A stretch of DNA of 64,000 nucleotides from Hydractinia symbiolongicarpus. Its lineage: Eukaryota > Cnidaria > Hydrozoa > Anthoathecata > Hydractiniidae. The notes beneath the pieces are model-generated. The model was not told the origin of the DNA. It saw only the letters and a list, made by a program, of their open reading frames with translations, and made no database searches. The translations under genes were made by a program, and so were the position numbers. Below, in pieces: positions 1-11,770 of the stretch; the first letter of the stretch is position 1, and each line of letters opens with the position of its first letter. The stretch covers positions 28,701,501 to 28,765,500 of the forward strand of contig NC_079880.1 of the NCBI RefSeq assembly GCF_029227915.1, read 5' to 3'.

Positions 1-3000
1 CGTTTGCCGGCGATTAAACCTCTTTCATTTAGCGTCTCATCAAAAATGAAAACATTTTTGAAAACTACAAGTGTCATGCGTTTTAATTGTGAAAAAAAAA
101 TTTAAAATTCGCTCGGGAAATGAGTTTACACCCTGGGTACTTTCTTTATATACATTCGACTATACGGGCCGAGTCCGGGATTTACGTGCAATCGCGGGTT
201 TTCGTTTGCCGGCGATTAAACTCCTTTATTCAGCGTCTCATCAAAAATGAAAACATTTTTGAGAACTACAAGTCTCATGCTTTTTAGTGGTGAAAAGATA
301 ATTTAAAAAATCGTTCTGGAAATGAGTTTACTCACAGGGTACTTTCTTTGTAAGCATTCGACTATACGGGACAAGCCCGGGATTTAGGGAAATCGTGGTA
401 TTTCGTTTGCCGGAAATTAAACCACTTTCACTAAGCGTCTCATCAAAAATGAAAACATTTCTGAAAACTACAAGTCTCATGCGTTTTAGTGGTGAAAAAA
501 TAATTTAAAAAATCGTTCGGGAAATGAGTTTACTCTTTGGTACTTTCTTTGTATACTTTTGACTATACGGCCGAGTCGGGGATTTACGGGAAGTCGCGGG
601 TTTTCGTTTGCCGGCGATTAAACTTCTTTTATTCAGCGTCTCATCAAAAATGAAAACATTTTTGAAAACTGCAAGTCTCATGCGTTTTAGTGGCGAAAAA
701 AATATTTAAAAAATCGTTCGGGAAATGAGTTTACTCCCTGGGTACTTTCTTTGTATACATTCGACTACACGGGCCAAGCCCGGGACTTAGGGGAAATCGC
801 TGGTTTTCTTTTGCCGGCGATTATACCTCTTTCATTAAGCGTCTCATCAAAAATGAAAACATTTTTAAAAACTACAAGTCTCATGCGTTTTAGATGTGAA
901 AAAATAATTTAAAAAATCGTTCGGGAAATAAGTGTACTCCCTGGGTACTTTCTTTGTATACTTTTGACTTTACGGGCCGAATCCGGGATATACGGTAAAT
1001 CGCGGTTTTTCGTTTGCTGGCGATTAAACTTCTTTTATTCAGCGTCCCATCAAAAATGAAATAATTTTTGAAAACTACAAGTCTCATGCGTTTTAGTGGT
1101 GAAAAAATAATATAAAAAATCGTTCGGGAAATGAGTTTACTCCCTGGGTACTTTCTTTGTATACTTTTGACTATACGGGCCAAGCCCGGGATTTACGGGA
1201 AATGGCGCGTTTTCGTTTGCTGGCGATTAAACTTCTTTTAATCAGCGTCTCATCAAAAATGAAAACATTTTTGAAAACTACAAGTCTCATGGGCTTTAGT
1301 GGTAAAATAATAATTTAAAAAATCGTTCGGGAAATGAGTTTACTTCCTGGGTACTTTTTTTGCATACTTTTGACTTTACAGGCCGAGTCCGGGATTTACG
1401 GGAAATCGCAAGTTTTCGTTTGCCGGCGATTAAATCTCTTTTATTCAGCGTCTCATCAAAAATGAAAACATTTTTAAGAACTACAAGTCTCATGCGTTTT
1501 AGTGGTTAAATAATAATTTAAAAAATCATTCGGGAAATGAGTTTACTCCCTGGGTACTTTTTTTGTATACTTTTGACTTTTCAGGCCAAGTCCGGGATTT
1601 ACGGGAAATCGCAGGTTTTCATTTGCCGGCGATTAAATTTCTTTTTTTCAGCGTCTCATTAAAAATAAAAACATTTTTAAGAACTACAAGTCTCATGCGT
1701 TTTAGTGGTGAAAAAATAATTTAAAAAATCGTTCGGGAAATGAGTATACTCCCTGGGTACTTTCTTTGTATACTTTTGACTATACGGGCCGAGTCCGGGG
1801 TTTACGGGAAATAGCGGGTTTTCGTTTGCCGGCGATTAAACTCCTTTTATTCAGCGTCTCATCTAAAATGAAAACATATTTAAAAACTACAAGTCTCATG
1901 CGTTTTACTGGTGAAAAAATAATATAAAAAATTGTTCGGGAAATGAGTTTACTCCCTGGGTACTTTCTTTGTATACTTTTGACTATACGGGCCAAGCCCG
2001 GGATTTACGGGAAATGGCGGTTTTTCGTTTGCTGGCGATTAAACTTCTTTTATTCAGCGTCCCATCAAAAATGAAAACATTTTTAAAAACTACAAGTTTC
2101 ATGAGTTTTAGTGGTGAAAAAATAATATAAAAAATCGTTCGGGAAATGAGTTTACTCCCTGGGTACTTTCTTTGTATACTTTTGACTATACGGGCCAAGC
2201 CCGGGATTTACGGGAGATGGCGGGTTTTTGTTTGCTGGCGATTAAACTTCTTCTAATCAGCGTCTCATCAAAAATGAAAACATTTTTGAAAACTACAAGT
2301 CTCATGGGCTTTAGTGGTAAAATAATAATTTAAAAAATCGTTCGGGAAATGAGTTTACTCCCTGGGTACTATTTTTGCATACTTTTGACTTTACAGGCCG
2401 AGTCCGGGATTTACGGAAAATCGCAGGTTTTCGTTTGCCGGCGATTAAATTTCTTTTATTCAGCGTCTCATCAAAAATGAAAACATTTTTAAGAACTACA
2501 AGTCTCATGCGTTTTAGTGGTTAAATAATAATTTAAAAAATCGTTCGGGAAATGAGTTTACTCCCTGGGTACTTTTTTTGTATACTTTTGACTTTACAGG
2601 CCGAGTCCGGGATTTACGGGAAATCGCAGGTTTTCGTTTGCCGGCGATTAAACCTCTTTCATTAAGCGTCTCATTAAAAATGAAAACATTTTTGGAAAGT
2701 ACAAGTCTCATTCGTTCTATTGGTGCGGAAATAATTTGAAAAATCGTTCGGGAAGTCAGTTTACTCCCTGGGTACTTTCTTTATATACATTCAACTATAT
2801 GTGCCAAGCCCGGGATTTATGGGAAATCGAGGGTTTTCGTTTGCCGGCGATTAAACTTCTTTTATTCAGCGTCTCATCAAAAATGAAAACATTTTTGAAA
2901 ACTACAAGTCTCACGCCTTTTTGTGGTGAAAAAATAATTTAAAAAATCGTTCTGGAAATGAGTTTACTCACAGGGTACTTTCTTTGTATACATTCGACTA

Positions 3001-4468
3001 TACATGCCAAGCCCGGGATTTACGGGAAATCGAGGGTTTTCGTTTGCCGGCGATAAAACCTCTTTCATTAAGCGTCTCATCAAAAATGAAAACATTTTTG
3101 AAAACTACAAGTCTCATGCTTTTTAGTGGTGAAAAGATAATTTAAAAAATCGTTCTGGAAATGAGTTTACTCACAGGGTACTTTCTTTGTAAGCATTCGA
3201 CTATACGGGACAAGCCCGGGATTTAGGGAAATCGTGGTATTTCGTTTGCCGGAGATTAAACCTCTTTCATTAAGCGTCTCATTAAAAATGAAAACATTTT
3301 TGGAAACTACAAGTATCATTCGTTCTATTGGTGCAGAAATAATTTGAAAAATCGTTCGGGAAATCAGTTTACTCCCTGGGTACTTTCTTTATATACATTC
3401 AACTATACGGGCCAAGCCCGGGATTTATGGGAAATCGAGGGTTTTCGTTTGCCGGCGATTAAACTTCTTTTATTCAGCGTCTCATCAAAAATGAAAGCAT
3501 TTTTGAAAACTACAAGTCTCACGCCTTTTTGTGGTGAAAAAATAATTTAAAAAATCGTTCTGGAAATCAGTTTACTCCCTGGGTACTTTCTTTATATACA
3601 TTCAACTATACGGGCCAAGCCCGGGATTTATGGGAAATCGAGGGTTTTCGTTTGCCGGCGATTAAACTTCTTTTATTCAGCGTCTCATCAAAAATGAAAA
3701 CATTTTTGAAAACTACAAGTCTCACGCCTTTTTGTGGTGAAAAAATAATTTAAAAAATCGTTCTGGAAATGAGTTTACTCACAGGGTACTTTCTTTGTAT
3801 ACATTCGACTATACATCCCAAGCCCGGGATTTACGGGAAATCGAGGGTTTTCGTTTGCCGGCGATTAAACCTCTTTCATTAAGCGTCTCATCAAAAATGA
3901 AAACATTTTTGAAAACTACAAGTGTCATGCGTTTTAGTGGTGAAAAAAAAAATTAAAAATTCGCTCGGGAAATGAGTTTACACCCTGGGTACTTTCTTTA
4001 TATACATTCGACTATACGGGCCGAGTCCGGGATTTACGTGCAATCGCGGGTTTTCGTTTGCCGGCGATTAAACTCCTTTATTCAGCGTCTCATCAAAAAT
4101 GAAAACATTTTTGAGAACTACAAGTCTCATGCTTTTTAGTGGTGAAAAGATAATTTAAAAAATCGTTCTGAAAATGAGTTTACTCACAGGGTACTTTCTT
4201 TGTAAGCATTCGACTATACGGGACAAGCCCGGGATTTAGGGAAATCGTGGTATTTCGTTTGCCGGAGATTAAACCTCTTTCATTAAGCGTCTCATTAAAA
4301 ATGAAAACATTTTTGGAAACTACAAGTATCATTCGTTCTATTGGTGCAGAAATAATTTGAAAAATCGTTCGGGAAATCAGTTTACTCCCTGGGTACTTTC
4401 TTTATATACATTCAACTATACGGGCCAAGCCCGGGATTTACGGGAAATCGCGGATTTTCGTTTGCCGG
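1..4468 (+). repeat. Satellite array, about 203-bp units (left block)
   Basis: About 22 tandem head-to-tail units. Each contains the landmarks TTTGCCGGCGATTAAA, GTCTCATCAAAAATGAAAAC, AACTACAAGTCTCATG and GGGATTTACGGGAAATCG. Neighbouring landmarks recur every ~203 bp. Units fall into subtypes by local variants, for example CTTTTGAC versus ATTCGAC, GGGCCAAGCCC versus GGGCCGAGTCC, and CTCCCTGGG versus CTCACAGGG. Short reading frames recur in every unit on both strands, but 203 is not a multiple of three and they end after one unit, so they are not genes. Positions from about 65 on recur at +48,108. Confidence 0.95.
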
Positions 4469-4528
4469 AAAATACCACGAGACTTGTAGTTTTCAAAAAT
4501 GTTTTCATTTTTGATGAGACGCTTAATG
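4469..4528 (-). repeat. Inverted satellite patch at retroelement 5' junction
   Basis: The forward satellite stops after TTTGCCGG at 4468. From 4479 to 4528 the sequence is the reverse complement of the satellite stretch running from CATTAAGCG to ACAAGTCTC. Positions 4469-4478 match the reverse complement of another satellite variant (the CGTGGTATTT form). The inverted 50 bp correspond almost exactly to the part of the unit missing between 4468 and the resumption of forward satellite at 5731 (GCGTTTTAG). Target DNA was therefore inverted or copied in reverse when the retroelement inserted. Confidence 0.85.
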
Positions 4529-5640
4529 GTTGTTGGAAGGAAATTTTTTCTGGTATACCACAGGGGTCAATTTTGGGGCCGTTACTGTTTAACATATTTT
4601 TAAATGATTTGCTTTTTCAATATGACGTGAATATGCCGCCCTGCTCTGATATTCTAGTGTGAAACTATGCTGACGATAATACGTTTTGTGCATCAGCTGA
4701 AACCTTTCACGAAGTAAAATATATGTTAGAACAACTTTATAGGTCAGCAGCTTTATGGTTTTCCGATAATGGCTTGCAATTAAACGCAAGCAAATGCGAT
4801 TTTATAATATTCGGAAAGCCAGAAAGTCCACAAATCCGGCATTTAAATTTAAATGGAGCAATTTTATCTGCATCCAAATGTGTAAAGCTTCTTGGTATTA
4901 AATTTGACAGTCAACTTACTTTTGCAGATCATATAAACACACTTTGCAAAAGAGCTAGCTGTAAATCTAATGCCCTGAAGAGAATTTCCTGGATTGTTGA
5001 TAATAAACAGAAAAGTTTATTATATGCAACATTCATAGCATCTGAGTTCAATTATTGTCCTTTAGTCTGGGGATTTAATAGCAGGAAATCTATTTCAAAG
5101 GTGGATAGAGTTTTAAAAAGGGCAAGGTCTCAGTCTAAAGTGGAATCCATTTCTTCTACGAAAAGAATTCATATGCAACATTGTAGACAATTACTAAAAG
5201 AGGTCTACAAGACGAAATGGAAATTGAATCCTTCCTACATGGAAGGTGTGTTTCAGTTTAGAAATGATACTGGATATAATTTAAGGTCATCAAGTGCTTT
5301 AGTTAGACCTAGAATAAAATCTTCAAAATATGGGCTGCAAACATTTGGATATATAGCCTCCCAATTATGGAATTCTCTTCCTGATGAAATCAAATCTGCA
5401 GAGTCTTTGGTCAAATTCTGTAGAACTATGGGCGAATTTTCTTCTTTCCAATGCAAATGTCGGATCTGTGCAGAATACATAATTAATTTAGGGATTATTT
5501 ATTTTTCGTTTAAACAGTCGATTTTAATTAGTCTTAATAGACTAACCATCTTCTCCAGCAGAGTCTTTCATGTTTTTCAGCCAAAAGCTTCCGGATTGAT
5601 TCTACTAGAGAAATGGTATTTTATTATTATATATTATTAG
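4529..5640 (+). pseudogene. Reverse transcriptase, 5'-truncated, one in-frame stop
   Basis: This is the C-terminal part of a LINE reverse transcriptase. Visible landmarks are SGIPQGSILGPLLFN (RT motif 4 region, near 4547-4592), then an in-frame TGA at 4660-4662, then the catalytic NYADD (4663-4677) in the same frame, followed by WFSDNGLQLNASKC and the LLGIKFD/LTFADHI thumb-side blocks typical of CR1/Jockey-like enzymes. Everything upstream (endonuclease, RT motifs 1-3) is missing and the stop lies just before the active site, so it cannot make an active enzyme. The longest clean frame is 4723-5640. Copy 2 keeps the same stop. Confidence 0.88.
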
Positions 5641-5730
5641 TTTTTTTATTAGTATATTTTATTAGTATATTTTAAATCTTTTGTACATTATCGACTATAA
5701 ATAAAGCAATCTATCTATCTATCTATCTAT
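4529..5730 (+). mobile_element. 5'-truncated non-LTR retrotransposon
   Basis: A roughly 1.2-kb 3' fragment of a LINE, probably of the CR1/L2/Jockey group (inference). It holds the C-terminal half of a reverse transcriptase, an AT-rich 3' UTR with AATAAA at 5699, and a terminal (ATCT)n tail at 5708-5730 that abuts satellite. A simple-repeat 3' tail rather than poly(A) is known for CR1/L2-like elements. The 5' end joins an inverted satellite patch. The same insertion is present at 52637-53838, so it predates the 48-kb duplication. Confidence 0.9.
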
Positions 5731-7906
5731 GCGTTTTAGTGGTGAAAAAAAAATTTAAAAATTCGCTCGGGAAATGAGTTTACACCCTGGGTACTTTCTT
5801 TATATACATTCGACTATACGGGCCGAGTCCGGGATTTACGTACAATCGCGGGTTTTCGTTTGCCGGCGATTAAACCTCTTTCATTAAGCGTCTCATCAAA
5901 AATGAAAACATTTTTTAAAACTACAAGTCTCATGCGTTTTAGTGGTGAAAAAATAGTTTAAAAAATCGTTCGGGAAATGAGTTTACTCCCTGGGTACTTT
6001 CTTTGTATACTTTTGACTATACGGCCCGCGTCGGGGATTTACGGGAAGTCGCGGGTTTTGTTTGCCGGCGATTAAACTTCTTTTATTCAGCGTCTCATCA
6101 GAAATGAAAACATTTTTGAAAACTACAAGTCTCACGCCTTTTAGTGGTGAAAAAATAATTTAAAAAATCGTTCTGGAAATGAGTTTACTCACAGGGTACT
6201 TTCTTTGTATACATTTGACTATACATGCCAAGCCCGGGATTTACGGGAAATCGAGGGTTTTCGTTTGCCGGCGATTAAACATCTTTCATTAAGCGTCCCA
6301 TCAAAAATGAAAACATTTTTGAAAACTACAAGTCTCATTCGTTTTTGTGGTGAAAACAAAATTTAAAAATTCGCTCGGGAAATGAGTTTACACCCTGGGT
6401 ACTTTCTTTGTAAGCATTCGACTATACGGGACAAGCCCGGGATTTAGGGAAATCGTGGTATTTCGTTTGCCGGCGATTAAACCTCTTTCATTAAGCGTCT
6501 CATTAAAAATGAAAACATTTTTGGAAACTACAAGTCTCATGCGTTTTAGTGGTGAAAAAAAAATTTAAAAATTCGCTCGGGAAATGAGTTTACACCCTGG
6601 GTACTTTCTTTATATACATTCGACTATACGGGCCGAGTCCGGGATTTACGTCCAATCGCGGGTTTTCGTTTGCCGGCGATTAAACATCTTTCATTAAGCG
6701 TCTCATCAAAAATGAAAACATTTTTAAAAACTACAAGTCTCATGCGTTTTAGTGGTGAAAAAATAATTTAAAAAATCGTTCGGGAAATGAGTTTACTCCC
6801 TGGGTACTTTCTTTTTATACTTTTGACTATACGGCCCGAGTCGGGGATTTACGGGAAGTCGCGGGTTTTCGTTTGCCGGCGATTAAACTTCTTTTATTCA
6901 GCGTCTCATCAAAAATGAAAACATTTTTGAAAACTACAAGTCTCACGCCTTTTAGTGGTGAAAAAATAATTTAAAAAATCGTTCTGGAAATGAGTTTACT
7001 CACAGGGTACTTTCTTTGTATACATTTGACTATACATGCCAAGCCCGGGATTTACGGGAAATCGAGGGTTATCGTTTGCCGGCGATTAAACCTCTTTCAT
7101 AAAGCGTCTCATCAAAAATGAAAACATTTTTGAAAACTACAAGTCTCATGCGTTTTTGTGGTGAAAACAAAATTTAAAAATTCGCTCGGGAAATGAGTTT
7201 ACACCCTGGGTACTTTCTTTATATACATTCGACTATACGGGCCGAGTCCGGGATTTACGTGCAATCGCGGGTTTTCGTTTGCCGGCGATAAAGCTCCTAT
7301 ATTCAGCGTCTCATCAAAAATGAAAACGTTTCTGAAAACTACAAGTCTCATGCGTTTTAGTGGTGAAAAGATAATTTAAAAAATCGTTCTGGAAATGAGT
7401 TTACTCACAGGGTACTTTCTTTGTAAGCATTCGACTATACGGGACAAGCCCGGGATTTACGGGAAATCGCGGATTTTCGTTTGCCGGCGATTAAACTTCT
7501 TTTATTCAGCGTCTCATCAAAAATGAAAACATTTTTGAAAACTACAAGTCTCACGCGCTTTAGTGGTGAAAAAATAATTTAAAAAAATCGTTCTGGAAAT
7601 GAGTTTACTCACAGGGTACTTTCTTTGTATACATTCGACTATACGGGCCAAGCCCAGGATTTTGCGGAAAATCGCGGGTTTTCGTTTGCCGGCGATTAAA
7701 CCTCTTTCATTAAGCGTCTCATCAAAAATGAAAACATTTTTAAAAACTACAAGTCTCATGCGTTTTAGTGGTGAAAAAAATTTTTAAAAAATCTTTGGGA
7801 AATGAGTTTACTCCCTGGGTACTTTCTTTGTATACATTCGACTACACGGGCCAAGCCCGGGATTTAGGGGAAATCGCTGGTTTTCGTTTGCCGGCGATTA
7901 AACCTC
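5731..7906 (+). repeat. Satellite array between retroelement and Polinton
   Basis: About 11 forward units of the same ~203-bp satellite, ending in GCGATTAAACCTC, where the Polinton TIR begins. The interrupted unit resumes at 28144 with ACCTCTTTCATTAAGCG, showing that the Polinton inserted inside a satellite unit. The short frames here are satellite artefacts. Confidence 0.95.
7902..7906. repeat. Target site duplication, left
   Basis: ACCTC immediately precedes the left TIR and is repeated at 28144-28148 just after the right TIR. Known Polintons usually give 6-bp duplications; only 5 bp match exactly here. In copy 2 the corresponding site reads AACTC, one base changed. Confidence 0.75.
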
Positions 7907-8164
7907 AGAGATAGGAAAAGGCCGATGTTAGGACAGCGATTAATATGTTGTGCCATTCCACGTCAAATTATAGACCATCCACGTCAAATCAACGATAGAG
8001 GAGTCAATAAATCCATGGGCACTTTACCACTTTACGTTAAATAAGCGGGCATGCTCTATAATATCTGTCCAAAACCCCTACCTCCGCCGTGTCCCCCCGT
8101 CCCATGGGTCCCTCCCCACCCTCATCTGTCGTGCCCTATAAATTATAGTGATATGTGTGTCTAT
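7907..8164 (+). repeat. Polinton left terminal inverted repeat
   Basis: 258 bp matching the reverse complement of 27886-28143 with four mismatches that I can find by eye. It starts AGAGATAGGAAAAGGCC and ends GTGTGTCTAT. It contains a run of C-rich and G-rich tracts (8085-8130) and repeats of CCACGTCAAAT. The polymerase reading frame ends inside it, at 8136. Confidence 0.96.
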
Positions 8165-9414
8165 AATGTCCTCTCGCTACTGTGGTAATACCATCTTCCA
8201 AAATTATGCGTTTATCATCATCGGCATTGAGCGCCAGTTTATTTGTTTTTATGGTGTGAACATCATGCTTAATCGATCGAAAGGTCATTTGGGTTCTGTA
8301 AATGTTCTCACGCTCAAACAGGCATCTCTTATAATCATTGAAACCTATGGTCTCCCTCACCACACATTTCTTCACCCCCTTACACCTCTTATCCTCCTTA
8401 CCACATAGTTGTTTGTATGCATAGGTCTTAGCTCTTAGGGCTACAAACTCAGCCATCACCTTACCACCTAACTCGTCCTTCATCAGCCCAATGATCTTTT
8501 TATTCAAACCTAATGGTAGAGGTCTACCATCTTCCTTATCATACCCCGATGTGTCAAATTTTTCAGACACATCATCGGCGATATCTCTGTAAAAGTCGTT
8601 GGTTTTGATGTGGTATACGAATGAATCAGTATCCATGTAACACAGTTTCACGTCATTACCATATTTCGGTTTCATGTAATCATAGTGAAACTCGTACATA
8701 ATCATCTTGGACATGTCGAGAATTGCCAGTCCCAGGTATATCGGCTTATTCATTTTGATCTTGATCTTGGACATCTCTATACCCATCAGTGTTTCCGAGA
8801 ACCATGTGCTACCCTTGAAGTTTGGCTTCATCACCAGCTTCTCATACTGATCCTTCTTCGTAGCCAAGCGTATATCCTTGTGTGTACGTCGATTCTCCAT
8901 TGTCTTACCAAAGAACGAATTGTTCATAAGCTTGAAAAAGTCCTTCTCAAAGTCATTAGTTGATTTAGTACGCAAATCAGTGTTAAAATCTATGTACGAC
9001 TTCAACCATGCACTCTGATTAAATCTCAAGACTCTATGAACCTTATCAAGAACAAGACCATGCTTCAACGCCTGATCAAGCGCACGGATATGGATGATGT
9101 AGTTTGTCTTGTCCGAAAGACATGGTGTCAGTTTCTCAACACCATTAATCTTTTTCCTCTCGGGCATGAAAGGAAGGTCGTTATGAGAATCATGAAGTTT
9201 CCGTGGATAGCTAACATCAACCTCAAGGATGTACCCCTTTTCACCGTTTTCCACAGCTAATTTTGAAATAAGTTCGGGTGTAAAATCAGAAACCATTATC
9301 TTTCCCGTCCTAGGAGAGTTTACCACACGATTGAAAGTGTTGGTTACGGGATCGTGAACAACTTTTCCACTATTAATAAGACCTTGGAGAAGTGCGTTTC
9401 TAAGAGTTGGTGTA

Positions 9415-9642
9415 TATGGATTTTCCTCTTCCTCATCTTCCTCTCCACTGCCCTTTTTATACAAAGCCATGATCCTATCCTTCATGGCTTTGAAAGCTTT
9501 GCTCGCTTTCTCCTTAATGGCCTTAGGTACATGATTTATTAACCAGTCTCTCCATTCAATCAACTTGCTTTTTACAATAGGTCTGGTTTTACTCATTTCT
9601 TCCTGCTCAAACAAATCCATGTCCGTACCAGATCTCGAGGGT
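9415..9642 (-). repeat. Duplicated module inserted in PolB after motif A
   Basis: Encodes roughly residues 311-387 of the 812-residue polymerase frame: SRSGTDMDLFEQEEMSKTR, a basic/aromatic helix around IEWRDWLINHVPK, a KEKASKAFKAMKD helix and an acidic tail. It is nearly the same at DNA and protein level as 11262-11504 in the N-terminal ORF, so it is a recent copy. It lies between motif A and the GYILEVDV block, the place where protein-primed polymerases carry the TPR1 subdomain. The frame stays open across it. Confidence 0.9.
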
Positions 9643-11261
9643 GCCGTTACGGGTACTGGTAATTTACTAACGTCATCAACCCACTCAAACCCTCCGGTGG
9701 GCATCTTCTGTATCATGGCCCATCCATACAGATTGTTAACATCAAGATACTGCAGATAGGTTGTATCTTCTGAAGTATTATACATATCGCCCATATATGG
9801 ATTGTTGGCCTTGGCGTAGCGGTGGACAGCCTGACACAATCCGCCCCTAATACCGCTTTCAATGAACGTGACCATAAATCTAAACGAATCTATGAATCTT
9901 AGCTTTATCTTTTTGTCCTTAGTCTCACCATTTTTGTCGGTGTATTCACCAACCTTAACATCGGTCGAGAAAGAGATATATTTCTCCTTATTCTCTGCAA
10001 TTACACCCATACCATCCTCTCCGTACTTCCTTGCGAGCTCCTTAATGAATAAATGCGCATCATATCCGCTCAGATTGTGGAAGACAACCGGGATATATTT
10101 AGGTACCTTATACCGCAGATTACACCCCTGATGAGCGGCTCCTCGAAACTTACCAGTGAAATGACAGTGATCCCTAACCTTGATGTCATCCTTGTCATCA
10201 AATTCCTTCATACAAATGTGGCACACCCCGGCTCTCTTGAAACCGTCACGCTCCTCATCCGTCAGTGGATCCATTTCTTTCTGAGGTAACATGTTATATA
10301 ACCTTTCAGCCTCGGAAACCACATGATCTACAAAGCGCGGAACACAGTCCTCACCACGGTAAAGATTAAGAGGGTTGGGAACTTCACCATGAGCATATTT
10401 ACTATAACAACAGAATCCGGTTGGGACATGTTTACCAACTTTCTCGGTTGATGATCCGCCTTTTCTCTCATCCTCGACCAGCGATATAATGTCTCTTATC
10501 CTCATCACACAGTAAAAACAAAACAACCGTCTTCCTACGATCCAGATGCTTCGACGTTCGACACATATAGACACCCTCTATGTCATCTTTTGTCAAAACA
10601 TGCACAGCGATATCAGGGTTCCTTCTCTCAAACAAATCTATTTTATTTAGCGCCATTGGGAAAGTTAGACCATCCCAATTATACTTATCATGCTTCTTAA
10701 GAATTGAGATACGCTCAGGATGATTATCTATCTTATCATGATTGAGAGCAGCGATAACGGCCCATTTGAAGCATTCTTCATCCTCGTTGTGGGTTAATCA
10801 CAGATCGCTTTCCACTGAAATTCTTGGGTAGCGGCAAGTAAGAACTACCTCTCGTTAATTTTAGCTTATGAAAGTCCACATGCATATGCAAGATTTTATC
10901 GATTGTGAACCCACTGGCGGGTAGAGCAGGGTTTTCAATCTGCTCGATTATCTTATTACACATCCAATCGAAAACATCAGAAATGTCATCGTGGGCGTGC
11001 AGTATCTCCATATAGCTATTGAAAGCATTATCGACATGTACATATGGGGCATCAGCCGAGCCGGTGTCCTCCCTTACCCACTTCACCCACAAGGTTGCCT
11101 GAGTCTTCAGCGACTTCTTCTGCCCGAGCACGTCACTCATCAACCTCTTAACGACGTGCTCGACCTTTTTTAGAAAAAACTTGACATTCTTCCCACCATC
11201 CCAGTTTATCTTGAAACGTTTGTATGAACGGTCAAACGCTTCCTCAATAGGGGCATAGGGG

Positions 11262-11504
11262 TTTTCCTCTTCCTTCACCTCTTCCTCCTCTTTCACCTCT
11301 TCCTCTCCACTGCTCTTTTTATACAAAGCCATGATCTTATCCTTCATGGCTTTGAAAGCTTTGCTCGCTTTCTCCTTAATGGCCTTAGGTACATGATTTA
11401 TTAACCAGTCCCTCCATTCATTCAATTTACTTTTTATCTGGAGTCTAGTTTTAGACATTTCTTCCTGCTCAAACAAATCCATGTCCGTACCGGATCTCGA
11501 GGGT
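11262..11504 (-). repeat. N-terminal copy of the duplicated PolB module
   Basis: The probable source of the module at 9415-9642. It follows the Pro/Arg-rich tract in the N-terminal ORF and encodes the same SRSGTDMDLFEQEEMSKTR start and amphipathic helices, with a longer Glu/Lys-rich end (two EEVKEEE-like stretches). Confidence 0.88.
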
Positions 11505-11770
11505 CTCGGTGCCGGTCTCGGTGCTGGTACAAGTATAGATCCACCGGATCCTAGAAACGCCTCTAGAGATTTGTATCTCGGCGCTGGTACGGGTCTAGGC
11601 GCTGGTACCGGTCTAGCGGGTCTCGGCATGGGTACCGGTCTAACCGGTGCTGAAACGGTAGTTGGTCTCAATAATTCGATAATCTCGGCCTTTCTGAGCT
11701 TTGCGTAGCCATGTAGGCCGCGTTCCTTAGCGAGTTTTCTTAATTCAGCAAAGGTATTTCTCGAAGTCAT

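Larger units (their letters stand above)
8136..11770 (-). pseudogene. Protein-primed DNA polymerase B (pPolB), broken
   Basis: The Polinton replicase, in three frames. The N-terminal ORF (11770-10778) has a SAP-like start, a Pro/Arg repeat tract and a charged helical module. A middle piece (about 10799-10468) is reached by a frameshift, and an 812-residue piece (10574-8136) by a second. In the last piece: a Cys/His cluster (C118, C121, H136, C137, H138, C151; endonuclease VII-like zinc site), ExoII HNLSGYD (166-172), motif A LDVNNLYG (277-284), motif B NNSFFGKT (551-558), motif C YMDTDS (646-651) and KTY (716-718). Polymerase catalytic motifs are intact. The ExoI (DxE) and ExoIII (YxxxD) segments expected of the family are missing, and a copy of the N-terminal module is inserted after motif A. 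Polinton polymerases are usually one long frame. Likely inactive as encoded, unless recoded. The last 29 bp lie in the TIR. Confidence 0.93.

Noticed and set aside
890-2711. Repeated minus-strand frames of 65-97 codons (also through 28413-50819)
   Set aside because: They are one satellite unit read in one frame. The unit is ~203 bp, not a multiple of three, so each frame closes after a unit, and both strands give equally long frames.
5708-5730. (ATCT)n as an unrelated microsatellite
   Set aside because: It sits exactly at the 3' end of the LINE after AATAAA, which fits the simple-repeat tail of CR1/L2-type elements.
8148-10289. Plus-strand frames of 60-90 codons opposite PolB
   Set aside because: Shadows of the polymerase gene on the other strand with no domain or start context.
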